Part shown: positions 35,570 through 44,526 of the stretch, piece after piece | Layout: every line of letters starts with the position of its first letter | How positions within the stretch are numbered: the first letter of the stretch is position 1 | Assembly: GCA_964511015.1 (NCBI GenBank) | Contig: CAZEDX010000007.1 | Span: forward strand, 1-64,000 | DNA from: FEN-1099 sp964511015 | GTDB lineage: Bacteria; Lernaellota; Lernaellaia; Lernaellales; Lernaellaceae | DNA: 64,000 bases | Direction of reading: 5' to 3' | Notes under the pieces: generated by a model | Told to the model about the DNA's origin: nothing | Database searches by the model: none | Seen by the model: the letters and a program-made list of their open reading frames with translations, nothing else | Made by a program: the position numbers and the translations under genes

Positions 35570-37867
35570 CTAGTGACTACCCGTGGCGAACCTGTGCGCC
35601 AGCATGATGACGGCCAGGGCGGCATAGCCGATTGCCGCCTGATAAATGATGTTGGTATAACCGAAGTTGATGATCATCATCATGGCGTAGGTAGCCCCCG
35701 CCACCGACGACAAGGTGCTGATAGCGTAGGTGACCGGCACGGCGTTGTCGCGCCCGTGCCCGGCCAGCCAGGTGACCACGTGCGGGTAGAAGAAGCCCAG
35801 GCACAAGCCGACCGGGGAGATGATCAAAACGGTGATCACCGTCTTGACCGGCAGCGACCAGCCTAGGCGCCGTTCGATGACCGAGTGAATGATCGACGCC
35901 GAAACCGCGACGATGCCGGCCACGATCAGCGGCATCAGGTTCATCGGCAGCCGGCCGCGCAACCGGTTGTACAACGCGCTGCCCGCGGCGTTGGTCATCA
36001 GGAAAATGGTGAGCAACAACGCCATGCTGTATAGCGGGTTCTCCAGAAACAACTCTAGCTTGCCGATATAAGTGATCTCCACCAGCATGTAACAAAAGCC
36101 GGTGACGAGCAGGTACAACATCATGCTCGGCGGCGGCATCGGCGCGTGGCGCACGTAGAGGAAAGCCAGAATGCCCATCAACACTAAGGCGATCAGCAGC
36201 ATGGTCGTGATTTTGATCCAACTCCGGTAGTACGCCACCGTCGCCAACTCGGCACCGGACGGAATCAGCTTGAAGCCGGCGAAATCCAGCCGGTGTAGAT
36301 AAGGGCGATCGTCGGTGACCAACAGCGGCTTCGGCAGCACCGGGCCTTCGATGGCTTTCACGGCGTCCGACCGGTTGTTGGGACGTCCCGGAAGGTAGCG
36401 CCGGGTCCGGCCGAACAGATCCGACAGCACTTGCGTGTCCTGCTCGCTGTAAGGGCTCATCGAGAACATCAGGTCATCGCAGCGGTCCAAGCGGTGACGC
36501 GACGCCAGGGCAACATGGTTTTTGAAATCGCTCATGCCCCGGTCGTTGAAAACCGCCTTCAGCGATTGAATCAGATGCGAAGCGGGTTGGCAGTTGAACA
36601 TCAACATGCCGTTGGGTCGCAAGTGGTCGAGGTAGATCTCGATCGCTTCTCTCGTGTCGAGGTATTTGCGGCTGTGACCGGTTTTGTATTGGGACGTGGC
36701 CGCGTCGGAACCGGCGTAGATAACGTCGTATTTGGTCCGGTCGTTGTCCATGAACCGGCGTCCCTCGACCAAATGCATTTTTACGTGCGGCAGAGCAAAG
36801 AAATCACGAAGGTGGTAGTCGGCTAGTTCCGGCGATCCCAGGGCGAAATCCATCACTAGCGGGTTGATTTCCACGCCGACCAAACGCCGCCGCCCGCCGC
36901 CGATGGCGTTGAACTTGATCATGTCGCGGCCGCAGCCGGCAAACATGACCAGAATATCGTCGGTCGGCCGCCCCAGCAGGAACGGCGCGCGGACTTCGGA
37001 GTTCTTGGCGACCAACGATGAGTCGAGCGGCCGATAGGGAATGACATAGACATTGCTCTCGGCGTTGTCGTGGACGATCTTGTATTCAGTTCGTTCGTGG
37101 CCGGTCTTCTGGATGCTGACCAACGACACGCGGGAGAACTCGTTCCAACGGTGAGCGATTTCGCGCACAATGCTGTGTTTGTCGGCCACCGCTTGTTGCA
37201 GGTCATAACGACCTTCGAGAAAAACAAGCCATGGCAACGTGGCTAGGCTAAGAACGAGAAAAACGCCGGCCGTCTTGATCTTTGCCCGGCCAAGCGCCAT
37301 CGCGGTGACACCGGTCATCGCCAGTAGACAGATGATGATCAGGTAAGGCAAGTCGATGAAGTGGAACAGCAGCGGGGTCACACAACAGGCCACCGAAGCG
37401 CCGAGCAAGTCACAACCGTAGATCTTGCCGATCCGTTGCCGATTGATCGCGTACAACGCCGTCAAGATTCGGCCCACGGCATAGAATGGTGGCAGAAAGA
37501 CCGCCACGAACACGGCCGATTTGAAAAACGACTGCGCGCCGCCGACGTTCGTGCGGTGAGTGATGGGGAAGAACTGGCTGAACAGCAGGAAAGCCACGGC
37601 GAACGACAGGAACGACAACACCGTTAGCCGCGCCAACTCCGTGGCCAGGGGGAATTCCTCCACGTTCTTCTTGGAACGGTGAACGCTCAGACTACCCACC
37701 GCCAGACCAAACAAGGTCAGCGGAATGGCCAGAAAGGCGTTGGCATAGTTTAGATAGAAAACGGACATGCGGGAGATCAGCAGCTCGAACATCAAGACGC
37801 AGAAAGAGAGAACCAGGACGATCAACAGCGCCTGGCGGGTTCTATTTTCTTCGGGGGTACCCAACAT
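35570..37867 (-). CDS. Membrane-integrated spermidine synthase-like protein
   Basis: This 765-residue protein has multiple transmembrane helices (first at about 13-33, others through about 230 and again at about 550-765) flanking a soluble methyltransferase/aminopropyltransferase-like domain (about 300-460). That domain has a nucleotide-binding glycine loop (VMFAGCGRDMIKF), an acidic VEINPLVMDFAL and DVIYAGSDAATSQY. Fused spermidine-synthase/MFS-like proteins of this kind are widespread, but their substrate is not established, and the motif is not the canonical polyamine site. It converges on the radical SAM cluster with only five bases between stops. GGAGGG precedes the ATG. Confidence 0.75.
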   Translation of the reverse strand: MLGTPEENRTRQALLIVLVLSFCVLMFELLISRMSVFYLNYANAFLAIPLTLFGLAVGSLSVHRSKKNVEEFPLATELARLTVLSFLSFAVAFLLFSQFFPITHRTNVGGAQSFFKSAVFVAVFLPPFYAVGRILTALYAINRQRIGKIYGCDLLGASVACCVTPLLFHFIDLPYLIIICLLAMTGVTAMALGRAKIKTAGVFLVLSLATLPWLVFLEGRYDLQQAVADKHSIVREIAHRWNEFSRVSLVSIQKTGHERTEYKIVHDNAESNVYVIPYRPLDSSLVAKNSEVRAPFLLGRPTDDILVMFAGCGRDMIKFNAIGGGRRRLVGVEINPLVMDFALGSPELADYHLRDFFALPHVKMHLVEGRRFMDNDRTKYDVIYAGSDAATSQYKTGHSRKYLDTREAIEIYLDHLRPNGMLMFNCQPASHLIQSLKAVFNDRGMSDFKNHVALASRHRLDRCDDLMFSMSPYSEQDTQVLSDLFGRTRRYLPGRPNNRSDAVKAIEGPVLPKPLLVTDDRPYLHRLDFAGFKLIPSGAELATVAYYRSWIKITTMLLIALVLMGILAFLYVRHAPMPPPSMMLYLLVTGFCYMLVEITYIGKLELFLENPLYSMALLLTIFLMTNAAGSALYNRLRGRLPMNLMPLIVAGIVAVSASIIHSVIERRLGWSLPVKTVITVLIISPVGLCLGFFYPHVVTWLAGHGRDNAVPVTYAISTLSSVAGATYAMMMIINFGYTNIIYQAAIGYAALAVIMLAHRFATGSH

Positions 37868-37969
37868 GACCCACTGCCCTCCACGACGATAGACGAAAAA
37901 AACAACGTGATACTATGGGGGGAGGGCGGGCGGATCAAGGGAGTAGTCGCCGGGGTCGTGAAGAGAACC

Positions 37970-40900
37970 CTACGGTTTTTCGTCCAATAGGCTGCGTACA
38001 CGCGTAGCTAGCATTTCGGGAGTGAAGGGCTTGCTGACGAAGTTGATGCCGTTCTCCAAAATGCCATGGTGGACGATGACGTCTTCCGTGTAACCGGAGG
38101 TGAATAGCACGCGCAGGCCGGGGTAAAAGTTGCGGAGGCGATCCGCCAACTCGCGGCCGTTCATGCCCGGCATAATGACATCGGTGATCAGAAGTTGAAT
38201 CGGGTGTGGATCCTTGGCTATCGCGGTGAGGGCGGCTGTGCCGCTGGGAAAGGCCAGGACCTTGTAGCCGAGCCTCTCCAGGATCTTGTATCCCAGGTCA
38301 CGCACGACCGCTTCATCTTCGACCAGTATGATGGTCTCTCGCCCGCCGGGAAGCATGGCCGAACGAACCGGCGCCGATTCTTGCTCGCCTGCTTCCGCCG
38401 TGCGTGGCAGAAAAACCTTGAAGGTCGTGCCGTGGTTGACTTCGGAATACGCCGAAACGCTGCCACGGTTCTGTTTCACGATGCCGTAGACCGTGGCTAG
38501 GCCCAGGCCGGTGCCTTTGCCTAGCTCTTTGGTGGTAAAGAACGGTTCAAAAATGTGATCCAGCACATGCGGCGGCATGCCGCGGCCGGTGTCGCTGATC
38601 GCCAGGCAGATGTAAGCGCCGGGCAACATGTCCGGATGACTTGCGCAGTATGCTTCGTCGAGTTCCACTCCGCTGGTTTCGATCGTCAGACGCCCGCCGT
38701 CGGGCATGGCATCGCGGGCATTGACGGCCAGGTTCACTACGATCTGTTCGACCTGGCCGGGGTCGATCAATGCGCCGCCGATCCCATCGGGCAGGATCGT
38801 TACCAATTCGATGTCCTCGCCGATCAGGCGGCGCAACATCTTCTGCAGGTTGCGGACGATATGATTGATGCTGACGTGTTTGGGCATCACGATCTGCCTG
38901 CGGCTGAAGGCGAGCAACTGGCGGGTCAGACCGGCCGCGCTTTCCGCCGCTTTGTTGATCTCTTCCAGCGTTTCACTCAGCGGGTCGCCGGGCGTGAGAT
39001 CGAGCATGGCCAACGAGATGTTGCCCATGATGCCGGTCAGTAGGTTGTTGAAATCGTGGGCCACCCCCCCGGCGAGACGGCCGACCGACTCGAGTTTGCG
39101 GGCTTGCTCCAGTTGGGCCTCGAGTTTGGCCCGTTCTTGTTCGGCGTGCTTGCGTTCTGTGATGTCGCGAATTACCCCCAGGGTCCCATTCATGACGCCG
39201 TCTTTGTAAGCCGGGGAGGCTGTCAACTCGGCGTGGAAGGTGGTGCCGTCGAATCGTTTGGCGGTCAAGCGGAAGTCGGAAACGGCTTGTGCCGAACTCA
39301 TACTCTCGCGAAAAGCCATCATGGCGCGTGGGATCTCCTCATCCGGCAGGAAATCGGTGAACATGCGACCCAGCATTTGCGCTTCGGTGCAGCGGAACAT
39401 TTCGTTCACCGCCGGCGATGCGTAAGTGATCACGCCATGGGTGTCGGTCAGGAAGATCAGACTCGGGATCTGTTCGGTGATGCGGCGCAGTCGTTCTTCG
39501 CTCTCGCGTACCGCTTCGGTCGCGCGTTTGTGTTCGATCTGCTTCCACATAGCTTCCGCGATCAAAGTGATTTGGTTGACGTCGTTGTCGTCGTATTCTT
39601 CTTCCTTGTTGCCCACGCCCGCGACCAGCACAATGCGGCCGCCGGAAAACACCGGCAGATTCAGGTGTCGTTTGATGTGCACATGTCCGGCCGGATAGCC
39701 CCTTTTCCACGGGTTGTCCGCCTGGTAGTCATTGGTGAAAATCGGCCGGCGTTGCCGCACGGCTTCGCCCCACAGGCCCGTAGTGTCGATGGGGTACTTG
39801 ATCGGCTTGTCGACCATCGCGCACTCGGCCAAGGCTGACCCCGACCAGGAATGCATGGTCAGTATGCGTTCGTCCGCATCGTAAAAAGCCAGGTAACCGA
39901 TGCGGCTCTTGGTCAGCCGCACGATGGCCTCCAGCGCGTAGTCAGTAATCTCCGCCAACGGCGCGTCTTCCATTTGGTTCAAGTGCAGCATCGCTTCGAT
40001 GCGTTCCGCATTCAGACGCAACGCCTCTTCGGCCCGCCGGCGCTCGGAGATTTCGGTGAACACCGCCACCATCTTGCCGGGCGTGGTTTGGAACGCGCGG
40101 ACTTCAAACACCCCGGCGATCTTGTTGTCGTGGTAGATCATCTGCTCGGTAGACCAAGGAATACCTTTGGCCGCGGCGTCGCGATACCGCGCTGGGATCT
40201 CGGTGTCGATCAACGACGGGAAGGCTTCTTCGATGGTCTTGCCGACGAATTGGGTGTGATCCAGGCCGACGAAGTGATCCGCCGCCGAGTTCGAACCAAG
40301 AAAGACCAGTCGGCCGTCGTCGTGCAACTGGTAGAAATGCATACCCATCGGCGAATTCTCGACGAGCGAGCGGTACATGATGTCGCCTTCTCGGGCGGCG
40401 TCTTCAATTCGTTTGCGCTCGGCAACTTCCCACGCGATATCCGCGGCATATGCAGCGGTGTCGAGGTCCTTTTCCGTGTAGTCGTTCGCTTTGTTGCCGA
40501 TACCCATCACCGCGACGATGCGTTCGCCGCGGAAAATCGGCACCAGGAGTTCGCGAACCACCTCGGCGTGCCCGGTGGGCATTCCGCGGCGGTTGGGCAG
40601 GGAAGCGACGTCATTATGGATCAGCGGCCGTCGTTCGCGGACGCAGTCGATCCAGACGCCGGCCTGGTCGATGCTGTAGTGGCGGCTGCTCGGGTCGGCC
40701 TGACAGAACTCGCGTAAAGTGCGGCTGGACCAAGCTTGCAGTGAAAGCGAACGCTGGTCTTCCGAAACGTAGTGGAAAAAGCCAATGGGGCTGCCGGTCA
40801 AGTCGCCCACTCGATCCAGCGTTTCCTGCAACAATTCCGGCATGGTGTGCGTGGCCGCATACTGGGTCAGGTGCAGCCGCAATTCCATCAGCTTTTCGGT

Positions 40901-42202
40901 ACGTTTGCGCTCGGTGATGTCGCGCAAATTGACGACCACCGCATGGACCCGCGGGTCGTCGAGCAGGTTGCAGCCCACCGCTTCCAGATAGCGCCATTCG
41001 CCACTCGTATGCTGTTGGCGGTATTCCACCCGCCGCACCGCGCCTGGTTCGCGCAAACCCGATTGAAAGACCTCCATCACTCCCGGCATATCGTCCGGGT
41101 GCATCTTTTCAAACGCGTTGCGGCCGATCCACGCCGAGGCCGGCAGGCCGGTCAGGGATTCGATCGGTTCGCTGACATAGAACGACACGCCGTTGGCGTC
41201 GAGTGTCGTCACTGCGTCGTTTGAGTTTTGAATCAGCAGCCGGAACCGAGCTTCGCTGGCGGCCAGTTTCTCTTCCGCGCGCCGGCGCTCGGTAATGTCT
41301 AGCGCCAGCGAACCGAAGCGGTAACCTTTGTCGGTTTTGATCGGAAAGACGACCTGCTGTATCTCAAGTCGTTCGCCTCGTCGGTTGACGATCGAGAAGT
41401 TGTCGCCACCGGCGAAGACAGGCTCGCCGGTGCGCAAGGCCTTTTGAATCGCCCGCCGGGCCGCTTCGCGTTTTTGCTCCACGTGCTCCCGGTCGATGAA
41501 CATCTCGGCCAGTATGTCCCAGAGCGGTCGCCCCACTGTTTCCGCGCGGCTCATCCCCGACATTTTTTCCGAGGCGGCATTCCATTCGACCACCAGGCCA
41601 TCCTCGTCCACGATGTGCACGGCCAGCGCCGAATGCTCGATGAAGGAACGCAGGATTTCCTCGCTGCGCTGAACGTTTTCCTCGGCGCGCTTGCGTGCCG
41701 TTACGTCGCGAGTGACCCCGATCAGCCCAATCGCCGTTCCTTGTTCGTCGCGCAGGAAACGAATGGTGTTTTCGGTCCAGATCATCGACCCGTCACGGCA
41801 ATACTCTTCCAAAAGCAGTGTTCTCGTACGGTCTTTGGGAACGGTTGGGTCTTGCTCCAGCGCCATCTCTTCTTGAAAAGCCGTAATCGCCACGGCCAGC
41901 GACTCGGGGGTCATGACCTCCGGTAGGGTCTGCTTCAGGGATTCCTCGACTGTATAGCCGCGCATCCAAGCCACCGCCGGGCTCGAATACGTGAATTCCA
42001 GGTTCATATTGCAGATCCAGATCACATCGGTGGCGTTGTCCACCACGAGGCGGTACTTTTCGACCTCCGCCTGCAACTCGGCGACGCGTTGTTCCAATTG
42101 CGTCACGCGGCTGAGCTCCGCCTTTTTCGAAGTTCCAGGGTCGCGCTTGCTTTCAGTTTTCAGATGGTTGGTCCTCTTTGGCGCGTCCAACTTTTCTTTC
42201 AT
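37970..42202 (-). CDS. Hybrid sensor histidine kinase with five PAS and two GAF domains and a C-terminal receiver
   Basis: The ATG at 42202 has GGGAG five bases upstream, so it is preferred to one 13 codons earlier. The 1410-residue soluble kinase begins with a charged coiled coil, then PAS domains at about 53-165, 185-300 and 315-430, a GAF domain at 440-595, PAS at 608-722, GAF at 738-888 and PAS at 905-1020. HisKA (phosphoacceptor His near 1050 in GGVAHDFNNLLTG) and HATPase (about 1155-1268) follow, then a receiver (phosphoacceptor Asp near 1343 in LLITDVIMPG). The two GAF domains are closely related (both end in a GxGNK segment before Y) and look duplicated. There is no membrane segment, so it senses a cytoplasmic signal. 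No output gene is adjacent. Confidence 0.92.
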   Translation of the reverse strand: MKEKLDAPKRTNHLKTESKRDPGTSKKAELSRVTQLEQRVAELQAEVEKYRLVVDNATDVIWICNMNLEFTYSSPAVAWMRGYTVEESLKQTLPEVMTPESLAVAITAFQEEMALEQDPTVPKDRTRTLLLEEYCRDGSMIWTENTIRFLRDEQGTAIGLIGVTRDVTARKRAEENVQRSEEILRSFIEHSALAVHIVDEDGLVVEWNAASEKMSGMSRAETVGRPLWDILAEMFIDREHVEQKREAARRAIQKALRTGEPVFAGGDNFSIVNRRGERLEIQQVVFPIKTDKGYRFGSLALDITERRRAEEKLAASEARFRLLIQNSNDAVTTLDANGVSFYVSEPIESLTGLPASAWIGRNAFEKMHPDDMPGVMEVFQSGLREPGAVRRVEYRQQHTSGEWRYLEAVGCNLLDDPRVHAVVVNLRDITERKRTEKLMELRLHLTQYAATHTMPELLQETLDRVGDLTGSPIGFFHYVSEDQRSLSLQAWSSRTLREFCQADPSSRHYSIDQAGVWIDCVRERRPLIHNDVASLPNRRGMPTGHAEVVRELLVPIFRGERIVAVMGIGNKANDYTEKDLDTAAYAADIAWEVAERKRIEDAAREGDIMYRSLVENSPMGMHFYQLHDDGRLVFLGSNSAADHFVGLDHTQFVGKTIEEAFPSLIDTEIPARYRDAAAKGIPWSTEQMIYHDNKIAGVFEVRAFQTTPGKMVAVFTEISERRRAEEALRLNAERIEAMLHLNQMEDAPLAEITDYALEAIVRLTKSRIGYLAFYDADERILTMHSWSGSALAECAMVDKPIKYPIDTTGLWGEAVRQRRPIFTNDYQADNPWKRGYPAGHVHIKRHLNLPVFSGGRIVLVAGVGNKEEEYDDNDVNQITLIAEAMWKQIEHKRATEAVRESEERLRRITEQIPSLIFLTDTHGVITYASPAVNEMFRCTEAQMLGRMFTDFLPDEEIPRAMMAFRESMSSAQAVSDFRLTAKRFDGTTFHAELTASPAYKDGVMNGTLGVIRDITERKHAEQERAKLEAQLEQARKLESVGRLAGGVAHDFNNLLTGIMGNISLAMLDLTPGDPLSETLEEINKAAESAAGLTRQLLAFSRRQIVMPKHVSINHIVRNLQKMLRRLIGEDIELVTILPDGIGGALIDPGQVEQIVVNLAVNARDAMPDGGRLTIETSGVELDEAYCASHPDMLPGAYICLAISDTGRGMPPHVLDHIFEPFFTTKELGKGTGLGLATVYGIVKQNRGSVSAYSEVNHGTTFKVFLPRTAEAGEQESAPVRSAMLPGGRETIILVEDEAVVRDLGYKILERLGYKVLAFPSGTAALTAIAKDPHPIQLLITDVIMPGMNGRELADRLRNFYPGLRVLFTSGYTEDVIVHHGILENGINFVSKPFTPEMLATRVRSLLDEKP

Positions 42203-42315
42203 CCGTCTCCCGCCTCTAAGTCCATTCGGCCAATCTAACAATCAGCGAAAGCGAAAAGCAATCAAACGTGCCGCGATCTTCCAATCATGCGGAGTTTGTT
42301 GCAGTGCCCCTAATT

Positions 42316-43329
42316 CTATAGGCGGACCGGAACCTGGGGGTAGGTGCGACGGTCGACGAACTCGGCCGCACAGCCGTGGTCGCTGGTCAATTCCGCGAGT
42401 TGACGGCCGGATTTGTCCAGCAAGGTCAGCCGGAGCGAGGCCACCTTGCTATTGTTACACCACAGTTTTTCTCCGTCGGGGTCGGTGTAGGTCACCGCGA
42501 CCATTTCGTCGTCGCGGCAAACGATAGCGCCGACCGCATCCAACTCGTTGCTCGTCAAGTGAAAGGTCCAGTGGCCTAGATCCCAGCGACTGGCATTGGT
42601 GAGCCATTGCGCGGGCCGATTGAAGTAGTAGTCTCGCCCCCCGTGGCGCAGGTAGAACAGCTTGAAATGCGGACTGTTCAACGGCCCGAGGCGAATCTGC
42701 GCGTCGAGGCCTTCCCAGATGGCGTCCGGGTCTTCGCGGAAGGTGTTGCAGTGGCCCCACACCCAACGATGCGCGTGCTTGGTGCCCCAGAGGTGCGTCT
42801 GCTGTCCTGGCGCGTTCTTCACGTTGATCTTCCGCCCGTTCGCGATGACCGTGCCCGAAAAACGCGCATGCACGTGAGGCGAGAGCCCTTTGGTTTTCGG
42901 AAAGGTGCCGGTGTAGAACGACTCGTGGGGGAAGTACCGATAGGTCGGTACGGTGGAGTCGAACGTCAGATTCCAGGACAGTCGATGGCCGGTCTGCTCG
43001 TCGGTCAACTGCGCGTGACAAGCATTCATTGTCAGTTCGGCGTCGGCGATGCCCACGCGAAAATGATCGCGGCCGACCGCCAGCCGGTCGATTGGAAAAC
43101 GGTTCTTGACCGCGAAGTTGTTGGTCGGCCGATCCACGTCGAAGAAGATGCCCCACAGCTCGCAATACGGCTGGCCGACGCGTTCCCGCGGGCTGGTCAG
43201 CGTGTAGCGAATCCAGGCGGCGGTGCGGCTGGCGGCGTCGTTCCATTTCAGGTAGTAGACTTCGTACCAGCCCCGGCGCCGGCCGTCCCACCGCAAGAGG
43301 TTGTCTTGTTCCCGCGCGTCCAGAGCCAT
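42316..43329 (-). CDS. Lipocalin-like protein of the CrtC/AttH type (uncertain)
   Basis: The ATG at 43329 has a strong AAGGGAGG site and is used in place of an upstream extension that only shadows the next gene. The 337-residue product is beta-rich and aromatic, with no signal peptide. Two halves carry related strands: WYEVYYLKWND near the start and, in the second half, GRDYYFNRPAQWL and WTFHLTSNELDAV. That two-barrel pattern resembles carotenoid hydratase (CrtC)/AttH-type lipocalin-fold proteins, but no catalytic residue is recognisable and no carotenoid gene is nearby. I regard the function as unknown. Confidence 0.55.
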   Translation of the reverse strand: MALDAREQDNLLRWDGRRRGWYEVYYLKWNDAASRTAAWIRYTLTSPRERVGQPYCELWGIFFDVDRPTNNFAVKNRFPIDRLAVGRDHFRVGIADAELTMNACHAQLTDEQTGHRLSWNLTFDSTVPTYRYFPHESFYTGTFPKTKGLSPHVHARFSGTVIANGRKINVKNAPGQQTHLWGTKHAHRWVWGHCNTFREDPDAIWEGLDAQIRLGPLNSPHFKLFYLRHGGRDYYFNRPAQWLTNASRWDLGHWTFHLTSNELDAVGAIVCRDDEMVAVTYTDPDGEKLWCNNSKVASLRLTLLDKSGRQLAELTSDHGCAAEFVDRRTYPQVPVRL

Positions 43330-43349
43330 GATCCCTCCCTTGCGTCCGT

Positions 43350-43838
43350 TTAACGCGGTGGCAGCGACCGCAGCCAACCGCTCAGCCAGCGGCACAACGC
43401 ATCGTCGGGCAGACGCGACAGCGTGAACAACGCCCCGTCGCGGTTGCCGGTCGCCAATTGCGCTAGCGCCAGTGCGCGCACTTCGTCGCGCGCATAGCGC
43501 GAAGCGACGGCCGCCAATTCGCGTCGCCGGATCTCCTCGGCCGACAAGCGCCCGCACCAGGCGGCCAGCTCGCCGGCGATCTCGGTCTTGCCCGCCAAAT
43601 CTTTGTTTTGCAGATAGTGCTGCATCGCCTTGGTATACAGGGCCTGGGCCTGCCCAAACGCTCGGCAATCGCCGCCGATGCCGCGCACCATCGCCGCATC
43701 GGCCGCGTACACGTGCTGCCGCTCGGTCTCCCGATGGCCGACTTGCAGGCGAACGCCCAGCGCGAACAAGGCGGCCAGCACCAGCAGCGATATCAGACCG
43801 ACGACGATGTTGCGGCGGCGATCGGACTCAACTGGCAT
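43350..43838 (-). CDS. Small membrane-anchored helical-repeat protein, unknown function
   Basis: The 162-residue protein has one transmembrane helix (about 10-29, IVVGLISLLVLAALFALGV) and then a mostly helical Ala/Arg/Leu-rich domain with TPR-like pairs (YTKAMQHYLQNKD and ALAQLATGNRDGALF). It has three cysteines in the body. It lies four bases after the VTT-domain gene and 20 bases before the lipocalin-like gene, so the three are one transcription unit. I recognise no family. Confidence 0.6.
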   Translation of the reverse strand: MPVESDRRRNIVVGLISLLVLAALFALGVRLQVGHRETERQHVYAADAAMVRGIGGDCRAFGQAQALYTKAMQHYLQNKDLAGKTEIAGELAAWCGRLSAEEIRRRELAAVASRYARDEVRALALAQLATGNRDGALFTLSRLPDDALCRWLSGWLRSLPPR

Positions 43839-43842
43839 GGGC

Positions 43843-44526
43843 TTAATCCTCGTGGCGCTTGCGTCGGCGAGTGTACCACCACAAGCCGCCCAGCACGACC
43901 ACGACGAACACCGTCGAGAACAGGAAGAACTGCCAGGTGGTCACCCCGCGCGCCGTCAGTTCCGCGGCTAGCTTGGTGAACAGCAACTGATAGAAAGCGG
44001 TGCGCACCAGCATGCCGAGCGCGCTGCCGGCGAAGTAAGGCCCGAAGCGCAGTTCCACCAGGCCCGCCGCGAAGTTGAAATGGCGGTAGGGCGTGACCGG
44101 CAGAATGCGCAACCAGGTGATCGTTTTCCAATCGGCGCGTTGCAGCTTTTCGTTGAAGCGCGCGAGATGGCGTCCCAGGAGTTGGTCGATCAAGTCCTTG
44201 CCCGCCAGCCGCGACAGGGCGAAGCTCGCCGCCGCCGCAGTCATTTCACCGACCCAGATAATCACGGTGCTGCCGACAAAACCGAACACCTGCGCCCCGG
44301 CGATCTTGAGAATGTCGCGCAACGGCACCGGCACGATCGAGATCAGCGCATAGACCAACGCCAGCAACGCGCCGGACAGTAGCGGATCGAACGAACGCAG
44401 ATAGGCGGAGACAGCGGCGAAGGTGTAGTTGTATCGTCGGGCCAAAAGACCCAAAATGACCAAAGCGGCGACGGCCACTACGAATTTCGCCGCCGCTTTC
44501 AACAACCGCCGCGGGTGCTCCTTCAT
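43843..44526 (-). CDS. VTT (DedA/TVP38-TMEM64) family membrane protein
   Basis: A 227-residue polytopic membrane protein with about five helices and the VTT (SNARE-associated) core. This comprises a re-entrant proline-containing segment SIVPVPLRDILKIAGAQVFG, G-E-M-x-A-A at about 92-98, an amphipathic region with RH-L-A-R-F and the ILPVTPYRHFNFAAGL re-entrant segment. Related proteins flip or scramble lipid carriers, for example undecaprenyl phosphate; the substrate here is unknown. Its first 12 bases overlap the nominal start of the divergent glycosyltransferase. Confidence 0.85.
   Translation of the reverse strand: MKEHPRRLLKAAAKFVVAVAALVILGLLARRYNYTFAAVSAYLRSFDPLLSGALLALVYALISIVPVPLRDILKIAGAQVFGFVGSTVIIWVGEMTAAAASFALSRLAGKDLIDQLLGRHLARFNEKLQRADWKTITWLRILPVTPYRHFNFAAGLVELRFGPYFAGSALGMLVRTAFYQLLFTKLAAELTARGVTTWQFFLFSTVFVVVVLGGLWWYTRRRKRHED

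Noticed and set aside
42316..43668. Upstream extension of the lipocalin-like gene to 43668
   Set aside because: It overlaps the small membrane gene in another frame and has an Arg/Ala-rich shadow composition; the ATG at 43329 has a strong ribosome site.
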